Position numbers and translations under genes: made by a program. From JBCCGR01 sp039029195 (GTDB lineage: Bacteria; Pseudomonadota; Alphaproteobacteria; Rhizobiales; Rhizobiaceae), in NCBI GenBank assembly GCA_039029195.1, contig JBCCGR010000015.1, positions 21,706 to 85,705 on the forward strand: a DNA stretch of 64,000 nucleotides, read 5' to 3'. Under the pieces are notes generated by a model, which did no database searches, was not told the origin of the DNA, and saw nothing but the letters and a program-made list of their open reading frames with translations. Each line of letters starts with the position of its first letter. Positions within the stretch are counted from its first letter, which is position 1. This document shows positions 26,497 through 34,569 of this stretch, piece after piece.

Positions 26497-28263
26497 TCAA
26501 ACTCCCGCCAGTTCTTCCATCATCTGATCACGCATGATGAATTTCTGCGGCTTTCCAGTGACGGTCATCGGTATCTCGGTTTTGAAGCGGACAAAGCGCG
26601 GGATCTTGTAGTGCGCGATCTGTCCCCGGCAGAACTCCCGGATCTCGTTTTCGTCTGAATTCGCACCCGGTTTCAGAACAATCCAGGCACAAACCTCCTC
26701 ACCATATTTATCGTCCGGTACGCCAAAGACCTGCGCCTCCGCCACATTTGGGTGGGTGAATAGAAATTCCTCGACTTCCCTTGGATAGATGTTCTCCCCT
26801 CCACGGATGAGCATGTCTTTCACCCGTCCAACAATCTCGCAATATCCGTCCGCATCAATCGTGGCCAGATCGCCTGAGTGCATCCAACCGGCAGCGTCGA
26901 TCGCTTCACTCGTCCGGGCATCGTCCTCCCAATACTCCCGCATGACACTGTAGCCACGCGTGCACAATTCTCCCCGCTCCCCAACCGGCGCGACCTTGCC
27001 CTGCTCGTCCACAATCTTGACTTCAACATGGGGGTGAATCCGCCCCACGGTTGAAACGCGTTTGTCCAGCGGGTCATCCGCATGACATTGGAACGAAACA
27101 GGGCTGGTCTCGGTCATGCCGTAGGCGATTGTGACCTCTCTCATGTTCATTTCGCCCACAACGCGTTTCATGATCTCGATTGGGCAAGGCGCGCCGGCCA
27201 TGCAACCGGTTCGCAAAGAACCAAAGTCGGTTGAAGCAAATTCAGGTGCGTCCAGCAGGGCAACGAACATTGTGGGCACGCCGTAAAGGGCCGTGCAACG
27301 TTCCTTATCGACTGCCCCCAATGTGCTCTTTGCATCGAAACTTTCGTCCGGAAATACCATCGCGGCTCCGGTTGCAGCGCAACCAAGCACGCCCATCACC
27401 ATGCCGAAGCAATGGTAAAGGGGAACAGGAATACACAGCCTTTCAGCTTCACTGAAACGCATGGTCTGAACAACAAACCGGGCATTGTTGACGATGTTGT
27501 AGTGGGTCAGTGTGGCCCCCTTGGGGGAACCTGTGGTGCCGGACGTGAACTGAATATTGATCGGATCATCTGGATCGAGGTTCGATGACAGTTCATCCAG
27601 GCGCATACGATGGGCAGGCCCGGCCAGCGTCATCAAGTCGCTGAACCGGTGAAGTCCCTGAAGCTTGCTCTCTCCGGTTACGATTGCGTGCTTCAAAAAC
27701 TTCAACCGGGTGGAAGACAATTCACCCGGCTGTGATGAAGAGAGTTCAGGGGCGACCTCACGGAGCATCGCCACATAGTCGCTGCTCTTGAAGCTCTCAG
27801 CCAACACCAGAGCTGTGCAGCCGGATTTGTTGAGTGCATATTCGAGCTCATAGGAGCGATAGGCCGGATTGATATTGACGAGAATGGCGCCAATGCGAGC
27901 GGTGGCGAATTGCGTCAATAGCCACTCCGGCCGGTTCGGCGACCAGATGCCGACCCGGTCGCCAGGGCCGATTCCCAGCGCCAACAGGCCGCTGGCAAGA
28001 TCATCACATTTGCGGACAAGTTCCGACCAACTCCAGCGCACACCGTGAGCACAGAATATCGCAGCATCCCGGTGACCATGTCGGTTGGCGGTTTCCTGAA
28101 GCACCTGGAACACCGTCTTGCGCCATAGCGGCACATCAGTTCTGCCACGAACGAATGAGCCCCCTTCTGGCTTCAGATCATCGGCGCTCGGCCTCACTAG
28201 CGGGGACGCCACATCAAGCGATGTGATCGGTTTGGATAAATCGGTGATGGTTGGTTCAACCAT
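26497..28263 (-). CDS. AMP-dependent acyl-CoA synthetase
   Basis: A 588-residue ANL-superfamily ligase that activates a carboxylic acid as acyl-AMP and then acyl-CoA. The P-loop FTSGTTGSPKGATLTH lies near residue 236. YGMTETSPVSF and the GGENIYPREVEEFL hinge region follow. The C-terminal lysine is in TVTGKPQKF. The ATG at 28263 overlaps the amidase stop (TGATG), so the ligase is coupled to the amidase, fitting activation of the acid that the amidase releases. Chain-length specificity is not predictable. Confidence 0.9.
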   Translation of the reverse strand: MVEPTITDLSKPITSLDVASPLVRPSADDLKPEGGSFVRGRTDVPLWRKTVFQVLQETANRHGHRDAAIFCAHGVRWSWSELVRKCDDLASGLLALGIGPGDRVGIWSPNRPEWLLTQFATARIGAILVNINPAYRSYELEYALNKSGCTALVLAESFKSSDYVAMLREVAPELSSSQPGELSSTRLKFLKHAIVTGESKLQGLHRFSDLMTLAGPAHRMRLDELSSNLDPDDPINIQFTSGTTGSPKGATLTHYNIVNNARFVVQTMRFSEAERLCIPVPLYHCFGMVMGVLGCAATGAAMVFPDESFDAKSTLGAVDKERCTALYGVPTMFVALLDAPEFASTDFGSLRTGCMAGAPCPIEIMKRVVGEMNMREVTIAYGMTETSPVSFQCHADDPLDKRVSTVGRIHPHVEVKIVDEQGKVAPVGERGELCTRGYSVMREYWEDDARTSEAIDAAGWMHSGDLATIDADGYCEIVGRVKDMLIRGGENIYPREVEEFLFTHPNVAEAQVFGVPDDKYGEEVCAWIVLKPGANSDENEIREFCRGQIAHYKIPRFVRFKTEIPMTVTGKPQKFIMRDQMMEELAGV

Positions 28264-30620
28264 CACATGGATTTCCAGTCCGCAGCCTGTTCGAATGCAT
28301 GAGCGGCGCGATAGATCGTGCTTTCATCATAGTGGCGCCCGATCAACATCATTCCAACGGGCAGGCCATTGCTCAAACCGCAGGGAATGCTCATCGCCGG
28401 ATGACCGGTGGCATCAAACGGCGCGGTGTTTGCCACCATCTCGAACGCGCGCTGCACGACCAGAGACAAAGGCGCATCGGCAGGTGGCAGCGGCGTTGCC
28501 TTCACCGGGAGCGTGGGCATCAGCAACAGGTCGAACTTGGCGAGAGAATCATCGTAGGCCGCCCGCAGGCGACGGCTCAAATTCTGCGCTTTGGCGTAAA
28601 AATGCCCGCGATAATATTTCTGCATATATTCGCCGACGAACATGCTGATCTTCAAGGACTTGGAGAGCTCGTCCGCGCGTGTGCGCCAATTGGAATGTGC
28701 ATCAAGCAGGCTGGTGACGTAGAGGCCCTTCCACCCGGTTGCGAAGCCGTTACCGTGCATCATGATGTCGGTCAGACCTTCAAGTGCAATTGGCGTCCAG
28801 ATTGCCGGCCCCTGCAGATGCATGGGGATGGAGGTTTCTTCCACCACGGCCCCCAAGGAAGTCAGTTTGCGGGAGGCTTCGCGCACTTTTTGGTCGACAT
28901 CCGGTTCGCTGTTGTCGAGTCCAAAACTCTCGCGAACCACGCCAATGCGCATACCGCCCACACCGCGGCTCAGGGCTTGCGTGTACTTATCCGTGCGCGG
29001 CGCATATTGGCGCGGATCCAGTCCGTCATCTCCGGCAATGACCTCCAGCATCAGCGCATTGTCGGAAACCGTCTGGGTAATTGGCCCAGTGTGATCGATC
29101 GTTGGCTCGATTGGCATGATGCCGGTGTAGGGAACCAGCCCATGGGTCGGTTTCATTCCATAGCAACCGCAGAACGACGCGGGGATGCGGATTGACCCTC
29201 CCTGATCGCCGCCAATAGCCATATCGACTTCACCCGCACCGACGAGCGCGCCGGAACCGGAAGAAGACCCGCCCGCAGAGTATCCAATCTTGTAAGGGTT
29301 ATGCACCGGACCGGTCGCGTTGGTATGGCTTCCACCGGAAAGGCAAAAATATTCGCAGTGCGCCTTGCCCACGATAGTGCCACCAGCGTCGAGAATGCGG
29401 GTGACAACCGTCGCGTCCACATCAGGCGTGTAGCCTTCGAGCGTGGACGCGCCATTCATCATTGGTACACCAGCGAGGCAGACATTGTCCTTTAGCGCAA
29501 TGGTTTTGCCTTCAAGAACACCGGAAACAGCCCCGCGCACTTCCGATTTCACATACCACGCATTGAGCGGGTTTTCGTGGGTCGCCGGACGATGTCCTGG
29601 CGTGCGTGGATATTTCACCTTCGGCAGCTCGTCGGGCATTGAATCGACCAGATCGTAGGCCTCGAAATTGGCCTCCATCAGCGTCAGATATTCGTTCAGC
29701 TCATCGTCGCCCATGGTGATGCCGAGGCCGGAAGCGACATCGCGCATTTGCTGGATGGTTGGCCGTCTTACGGTCATGTATGCCTCCTTGCCGGCGGCAG
29801 CCGCTGGCGGGGTGGGGTCTTGTGAGAAGTGTTCTGAAGGGCGGGAGGGCGTGGAGCCGGAGCCGCTGTGTTCGCGGGTGACCCGTCCAGCGCCAAGGCC
29901 GACAAACTCGTCAATCAGATCTGCCGCATTGGTTTCGCCGGTCGCGAGATCCACTTTCACTTCGCCACGTTCAAAAATCATCAGCCGGTCACACAAACCG
30001 ATCAGAAAATCGAGGTTCTGTTCCACCACCACAATCGTGATATCGCGATTGTCGCGCAGCAACTTTAGGGTGGTGGCGATCTCGTCGACAATGGAGGGCT
30101 GAATGCCTTCTGTTGGCTCGTCCAGAAGCAGCAGGTAGGGCTCAGCGATCAGGCAGCGCGCGATGGCTAGTATTTGCTGTTCGCCGCCACTCAGCGCGCC
30201 TGCGTGTCGATCGAGCAAGGGTTGCAGACGTGGAAACTCGCTCAGAATCCGGTCGATGGCCTCATCAATCGGAACATCTGAAGTTTCCTCACTCCAGGCA
30301 AATCGCAGATTGTCGATCGCGCTGAGCTGGGTGAAAATTCCGCGCCCCTGAGGCACGTAGCCCAGACCAAGGCGGGCGCGTTCGTGCACGGGAAGTTCGG
30401 TGATGGTCTCGCCATCGAACACCATTCTTCCTGCCGTGGCTGGAAGATAGCCCATAATGGTTTTCAGCAAGGTGGACTTGCCCATTCCGTTGTGGCCGAG
30501 AATTCCAACAATGCTGCCGTCTTCGATGCTGAATTCCGTACCGTGCAGGATCGGTATTGCTCCGTATCCACCGCGCAGGCCGGTCACTTCAAGGATCGGT
30601 TCGTTGATATCGCTGCTCAT
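28263..30620 (-). CDS. In-frame fusion: UrtE/LivF-type ABC ATPase plus amidase-signature amidase
   Basis: A 785-residue ORF. Residues 1 to about 245 are a branched-chain/urea ABC ATPase: Walker A GHNGMGKST at 42-50, signature LSGGEQQ at 143-149, Walker B LLLLDEP at 163-169, and the UrtE-like TEGIQPSI. A Ser/Pro/Ala-rich linker covers about 246-281. From Met282 the rest (504 residues) is an amidase of the amidase-signature family with the KDN catalytic lysine (amidase residue 96), GGSSSGSG, and the nucleophile serine in DQGGSIRIPA (residue 195). No stop separates them, but Met282 has its own strong ribosome binding site, so both a fusion and a free amidase may be made. A sequencing error hiding a stop is possible but would need a substitution, since the frame is continuous. 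Confidence 0.88.
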   Translation of the reverse strand: MSSDINEPILEVTGLRGGYGAIPILHGTEFSIEDGSIVGILGHNGMGKSTLLKTIMGYLPATAGRMVFDGETITELPVHERARLGLGYVPQGRGIFTQLSAIDNLRFAWSEETSDVPIDEAIDRILSEFPRLQPLLDRHAGALSGGEQQILAIARCLIAEPYLLLLDEPTEGIQPSIVDEIATTLKLLRDNRDITIVVVEQNLDFLIGLCDRLMIFERGEVKVDLATGETNAADLIDEFVGLGAGRVTREHSGSGSTPSRPSEHFSQDPTPPAAAAGKEAYMTVRRPTIQQMRDVASGLGITMGDDELNEYLTLMEANFEAYDLVDSMPDELPKVKYPRTPGHRPATHENPLNAWYVKSEVRGAVSGVLEGKTIALKDNVCLAGVPMMNGASTLEGYTPDVDATVVTRILDAGGTIVGKAHCEYFCLSGGSHTNATGPVHNPYKIGYSAGGSSSGSGALVGAGEVDMAIGGDQGGSIRIPASFCGCYGMKPTHGLVPYTGIMPIEPTIDHTGPITQTVSDNALMLEVIAGDDGLDPRQYAPRTDKYTQALSRGVGGMRIGVVRESFGLDNSEPDVDQKVREASRKLTSLGAVVEETSIPMHLQGPAIWTPIALEGLTDIMMHGNGFATGWKGLYVTSLLDAHSNWRTRADELSKSLKISMFVGEYMQKYYRGHFYAKAQNLSRRLRAAYDDSLAKFDLLLMPTLPVKATPLPPADAPLSLVVQRAFEMVANTAPFDATGHPAMSIPCGLSNGLPVGMMLIGRHYDESTIYRAAHAFEQAADWKSM
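29775..29789 (-). promoter_or_regulatory. Internal ribosome binding site and start for free amidase
   Basis: On the minus strand AAGGAGG (29783-29789) lies 5 bp before an ATG at 29777, inside the ATPase-amidase fusion ORF. The protein from this ATG begins MTVRRPTIQQMRDVASGLGI, a natural amidase N-terminus. The site predicts a separate 504-residue amidase product. Confidence 0.7.
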
Positions 30621-31336
30621 TGTCGCTTGCCCAAATAAACGTCCCGAACAACCGGGTCGTTGAGAACGGTCTCGGCGTCCTCCTCAATCAGCACCCTCCC
30701 CTGATGAAAAACCGTCACCATTTTTGCGATCATTCGAATGAAATGCATGTCGTGTTCCACGACAATGAGTGTGGCGCTCTTGTTGATCTCATGAATGACC
30801 GAGACCATCCGCTCGACTTCATCCGAAGTAAGACCTGCCGCAGGTTCATCAAGCAGGACGAGCCAGGGTTCACCGGCGAGCACAATTCCCAATTCAACGA
30901 TCTGCCGTTGCCCGTGGGCAAGCGTTGACACTTCCGACCGTGAAATCTCCTCAAGCTCAAGACGCTGTAATGTGTCATCGACAATTCGGTCTGCGGCCCG
31001 CGAACGGTTGGTGCGTCGCGCCGCGAGCCAGATGTTCTCGCGCACGGTCAGTCCGCTCATCACGCTCGGAACCTGCGTTTTGATCCCCACACCAAGTCGG
31101 GCAACCTGATGCGGGCTAAGTCCGGTCGTGTTTTCTCCATCGATGAAGATTTCGCCGCTGGTCGGCGTCTGCATCCCCGTCAGACACTTGAAGAACGTGC
31201 TTTTGCCCGCTCCGTTGGGACCAATCAGACAGCGAAGCTCATTTCGCTGAAGGTTCAAGCTTACTGAATCGAGGGCAACCACGCCCTCAAACCGCATCGT
31301 CAGATCACGCGCTTCGACGACCGTATTATTCGCCAT
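30617..31336 (-). CDS. Branched-chain/urea type ABC transporter ATP-binding protein (UrtD/LivG)
   Basis: A 239-residue ATPase with Walker A GPNGAGKST near residue 36 and the LivG-typical GIKTQVPSVMSGLTVREN near residue 80. The signature-like region is LAHGQRQIVELG and Walker B LVLLDEPAAGL. The ATG at 31336 is chosen for its AAGGAGG site; it overlaps the end of the LivM-type permease gene by 11 bp. Its own stop overlaps the start of the fusion gene. Confidence 0.92.
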   Translation of the reverse strand: MANNTVVEARDLTMRFEGVVALDSVSLNLQRNELRCLIGPNGAGKSTFFKCLTGMQTPTSGEIFIDGENTTGLSPHQVARLGVGIKTQVPSVMSGLTVRENIWLAARRTNRSRAADRIVDDTLQRLELEEISRSEVSTLAHGQRQIVELGIVLAGEPWLVLLDEPAAGLTSDEVERMVSVIHEINKSATLIVVEHDMHFIRMIAKMVTVFHQGRVLIEEDAETVLNDPVVRDVYLGKRQ

Positions 31337-32381
31337 TGCGACCTCCTTCGCGAATGGGTCGGCGTCTGGCTCTGCGTTTGCGCGATGACGATCTCTTTCG
31401 GTTTGAGCTCCTCGATCCTGTGCGCTTTTGGAATAGATCGGCAATGGTCGGGAAAATTCCGCGGGGCAACAGCAAAACCGCCAGCACCAGCACGGCACCC
31501 ATGACCAGCGTGTTGTCGATCAGGCTTTGTTGACCCAGAAGATATTTCAGATAGCCCAGACCCGCTGCACCCAGAATGGGGCCCGCAAGCGTTCCAGCAC
31601 CGCCCACAATCACCCAGATGATGATTTCAGCCGACTGACCAAGTGAGAAGAGATTTGGCGTGACGATCTCGGCCCAGTTTGCGTAAAGGCAGCCCGCCAG
31701 TCCGGCCACGCCGCCGCCAATTGCAAAAACGGCCGTCTTGATGAGGCGAACATCATATCCCATCAATTCTGCACGCAGCTCATTTTCGCGGACCGCAACG
31801 ACGATGCGGCCGAAGGGGCTTCGCAGAACCCAGCGCAATCCGAGATAACAGGCCAGCAGCAGGACGAGGCAGAAGTAATAGAGGCTTTCGCCGTAGAGAT
31901 ATTCGCTTGGATCCCACGGCAGGGAAAGCGTTTCGAATCCCGGAATGCCATTGTAGCCGCCAAGTCTTGCGGTTCCGATGACATATTCCTCACCCGCTGT
32001 CACATTCATGAACTTGTAGAGAATGAGGGTGAAAACGAGCGTGAGAACGGCAAGATAAACGTCGTTCAACCGTCCATAGAAGAGCATGGCGCCGAACACG
32101 GCGGCGACAAGAGCAGGCACAATTATGCTGATAAAAAATGGCCCCCAGGGGGTTCCGATATTGATCGCGGAAATCGCATAGGCGTAGGCACCGAGCCCAA
32201 AAAAAGCGGCCTGGCCGAAGCACAATATCCCGCCAAAACCCCAAATGAAGCCGAGGCTCAGACCGAGCAGCGCGTAAATGCTGAGCAGACACAGCGTGAA
32301 GACATCCACGCCCAAGGGCAGCAGAAACATCAGCAAAATGCCGACAAAGGCCGTGAGGATGATTTCCCGGATGAGGTTCAC
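31326..32381 (-). CDS. Branched-chain/urea type ABC transporter permease (LivM/UrtC)
   Basis: A 351-residue membrane protein with about nine hydrophobic segments and the LivM family stretch GFGGILCFGQAAFFGLGAYA near residue 49. The permease-ATPase coupling region is RENELRAELMGYD near residue 197. The C-terminal 35 residues are highly basic (RKRSSSRKRRARRRP), a cytoplasmic tail longer than usual. The start is GTG at 32381, 2 bp after the LivH-type gene. Confidence 0.92.
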   Translation of the reverse strand: MNLIREIILTAFVGILLMFLLPLGVDVFTLCLLSIYALLGLSLGFIWGFGGILCFGQAAFFGLGAYAYAISAINIGTPWGPFFISIIVPALVAAVFGAMLFYGRLNDVYLAVLTLVFTLILYKFMNVTAGEEYVIGTARLGGYNGIPGFETLSLPWDPSEYLYGESLYYFCLVLLLACYLGLRWVLRSPFGRIVVAVRENELRAELMGYDVRLIKTAVFAIGGGVAGLAGCLYANWAEIVTPNLFSLGQSAEIIIWVIVGGAGTLAGPILGAAGLGYLKYLLGQQSLIDNTLVMGAVLVLAVLLLPRGIFPTIADLFQKRTGSRSSNRKRSSSRKRRARRRPIREGGRNGE

Positions 32382-32383
32382 GA

Positions 32384-33250
32384 TCAGATCCGGTCTTTCA
32401 GAAAGCGTCCCGTGATCCCCGTGGGGAGTAGGCGCAACAGAACAACAGCCGCAACAAGAAGGGCGATTTCACCAATCACGGACGTGGAGAGGAAGGTGAA
32501 TATTTGCGACACGGCGCCGAAAAGGGTTGCGCTGGACAACATGCCGGAAACCACGGCGGTTCCGCCCGAAATTACAGTAATGAACGATTTCGCGATGTAG
32601 TTGGCACCAGATGCCGGGTTCAGCCCGACCAGCGGTGCCATCACGCCACCAGCGAGGCCCGAGAGTGCAGCACCGGCGGTGAAGGTCATCATATAAACAC
32701 GCGATGTGTTGTAGCCGAAAGCGTTTGCCATCTCGGGGTTTTGCATGGCTCCCCGGGCGATTAGTCCGGCGCGAGTGGTTTTCAACACGCCGTAGACGAT
32801 GGCAATGGTGACCACGGCCATGAGGATCACAAACAGATTGTAGCCACTCATCTGGTAACGTCCCAGAGTGAAGCCGGCAATTGGCGTCGGTATGCCGGTG
32901 GTGGTGTTGCCAAAGATCATGGTGAAGCCACCAATCATCAAAAGGCTCAGCCCCCAGGTGGCCAGCATTGTGTTGATCAGCCGACCATACAGGAAGCGGA
33001 CAATCAGCCTTTCAACCAGAAGCCCAAAAAGCCCAACAACTACGGGTGCGACAATGAGAATGCACAGGTAGATCGGCACGCCGAGCCCGTGGGCGGTTAT
33101 GGCCGCATATCCACCAAGTGTGATGAACTCGCCATGCGCCAGGTTGATCACCCGCATCATGCCGAAAACCACTGCCAACCCCGCGCTGATCAAAACCAGC
33201 ACGGCGATGGCATAACATATCTCCACGATCACAACCGCGGCATAGTCCAT
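32384..33250 (-). CDS. Branched-chain/urea type ABC transporter permease (LivH/UrtB)
   Basis: A 288-residue permease with about eight membrane segments and the LivH-typical MRVINLAHGEFITLGGYAA near residue 32. The coupling loop AMQNPEMANAFGYNTSRVY lies near residue 168. It follows the binding protein gene by 76 bp, a gap that holds the stem-loop at 33287-33316, and is followed immediately by the LivM-type gene. Confidence 0.92.
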   Translation of the reverse strand: MDYAAVVIVEICYAIAVLVLISAGLAVVFGMMRVINLAHGEFITLGGYAAITAHGLGVPIYLCILIVAPVVVGLFGLLVERLIVRFLYGRLINTMLATWGLSLLMIGGFTMIFGNTTTGIPTPIAGFTLGRYQMSGYNLFVILMAVVTIAIVYGVLKTTRAGLIARGAMQNPEMANAFGYNTSRVYMMTFTAGAALSGLAGGVMAPLVGLNPASGANYIAKSFITVISGGTAVVSGMLSSATLFGAVSQIFTFLSTSVIGEIALLVAAVVLLRLLPTGITGRFLKDRI

Positions 33251-33286
33251 GTCAGAATCCTGAAGACATTAGTGGCCCGAAGACAG

Positions 33287-33316
33287 GGGTGGCCCGAGGA
33301 TGATGGCGGGCCACCC
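33287..33316 (-). other. Intercistronic stem-loop between binding protein and permease genes
   Basis: Perfect 10-bp arms GGGTGGCCCG / CGGGCCACCC with a 10-base loop. On the minus-strand transcript there is no run of U after it, so it is more likely an mRNA-stabilising or attenuating hairpin that lets the binding protein be made in excess than a full terminator. Confidence 0.6.
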
Positions 33317-33326
33317 TTTGCTGCGA

Positions 33327-34547
33327 TCAGATCTTGATTTCATACTGGGTGGTGTCACCCGGATTGGCTTCAAGATCGCAAACAAGCTGGGTATCGACCG
33401 GCTGGCGCTGATCGAAACTCTTGACCACGTTCATTTTCTGATCGCCAACCTCCACGATGTGGACATCAGTCACAACGTGATGGGTTTTCGCATCGACGGT
33501 GATCTTGCCGGTCGGACCGGTGATGCTGACACCGGATTCCAGTGCCTCAATCACCTTGTCGCGATCAACCGATCCCGCCTTGTTGGCACCTGCCGCCCAC
33601 AAGTGCATGCCTTGATAGGTCGCAACAGCCAATTCGTGAATATCATCGGTGGAACCAAAACGCGCCTGCCACTTGTCGAGGAAAGCCTTGTTTTCCGGAC
33701 GATCAAGCTGCTTTGAGAACGAATAGGCCAGAAGGATGCCGTCGCCTTCCTCCTTGGTCAGAACCACCTGTTCGTTGCCGGCACCTAGTGTTGTCGAGGC
33801 CATTGGGATTTTCTTGTTCATGCCCGCGGCCGCCCATTGGCGGTAGAACGACAGATGCGCGCCACCCACCAGTGCCGACATGATCATGTCAGGAGCAGCT
33901 TCCTGGATTTTCGCGATTGTCGAGCCGAAGTCAGCGACATCAAGCGGGAAGAAGTCGGTCTGCACGACCGAACCGCCGCTCTTACCCGCATAGTGCTCAA
34001 TCCATTTGGCAGTGATCTGTCCGTAATTGTAGTCGGCCGCCAGCGTGTAGATTTTCTTGCCCCACTTTTCCATCGCGTAAGGAACCAGCACTTCAGCCTG
34101 CTGGGCCGGCGTTACGCCCGTGCAAAAAATGTTGCGATCGCACACGCCGCCTTCGTACTGCACATTGTAAAAATAGAGGGTTTTCGATTTCCGCAAGGTC
34201 GGACGAATGGCCTCTCGGGACGCCGAGAGAATGCCACCGTGCACCACGTCGACCTTGTCCTGGCGGGTCAGTTTTTGCGCAAACTGGGTGTAGAGCGCCA
34301 TGTTGGACTGGGTGTCATAGGCAACTTTTTCAAGCTGTTTTCCGGCAATCCCACCAGCCGCATTGATTTCCTCAATGGCCATCGTGACGGCCTTGTCCAT
34401 GGGCTTCCCGTAAAGGTCAAAAATGCCCGAAGTATCAAGTATGCTGCCCACTTTGATGCTGTCGGCAGCTTGCACAACATTCGGCAGAAATGCGGTGGTG
34501 CCAGCGGCGGCAGTGCCCGCAACAAATTGTCTACGATCAATCTTCAT
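33327..34547 (-). CDS. Urea/short-chain amide ABC transporter substrate-binding protein
   Basis: A 406-residue periplasmic binding protein of the UrtA/AmiC-related family. The N-terminus has a twin-arginine type signal (DRRQFVAGTAAAG, cleavage near VQAAD). The binding domain begins with IKVGSILDTSGIFDLYGKPM. FYNVQYEGGVCDRNIFCTG near residue 139 is typical of amide/urea binders, and its two cysteines may form a disulphide. A GGGAGTG site precedes the ATG. Neighbouring amidase, ligase and AmiC-like genes support an amide ligand. Confidence 0.88.
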   Translation of the reverse strand: MKIDRRQFVAGTAAAGTTAFLPNVVQAADSIKVGSILDTSGIFDLYGKPMDKAVTMAIEEINAAGGIAGKQLEKVAYDTQSNMALYTQFAQKLTRQDKVDVVHGGILSASREAIRPTLRKSKTLYFYNVQYEGGVCDRNIFCTGVTPAQQAEVLVPYAMEKWGKKIYTLAADYNYGQITAKWIEHYAGKSGGSVVQTDFFPLDVADFGSTIAKIQEAAPDMIMSALVGGAHLSFYRQWAAAGMNKKIPMASTTLGAGNEQVVLTKEEGDGILLAYSFSKQLDRPENKAFLDKWQARFGSTDDIHELAVATYQGMHLWAAGANKAGSVDRDKVIEALESGVSITGPTGKITVDAKTHHVVTDVHIVEVGDQKMNVVKSFDQRQPVDTQLVCDLEANPGDTTQYEIKI

Positions 34548-34569
34548 AGTTCACTCCCATGTGTTGAAG

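Noticed and set aside
28251..29195. A 314-codon plus-strand open frame opposite the amidase
   Set aside because: Shadow of the amidase coding strand with no domain.
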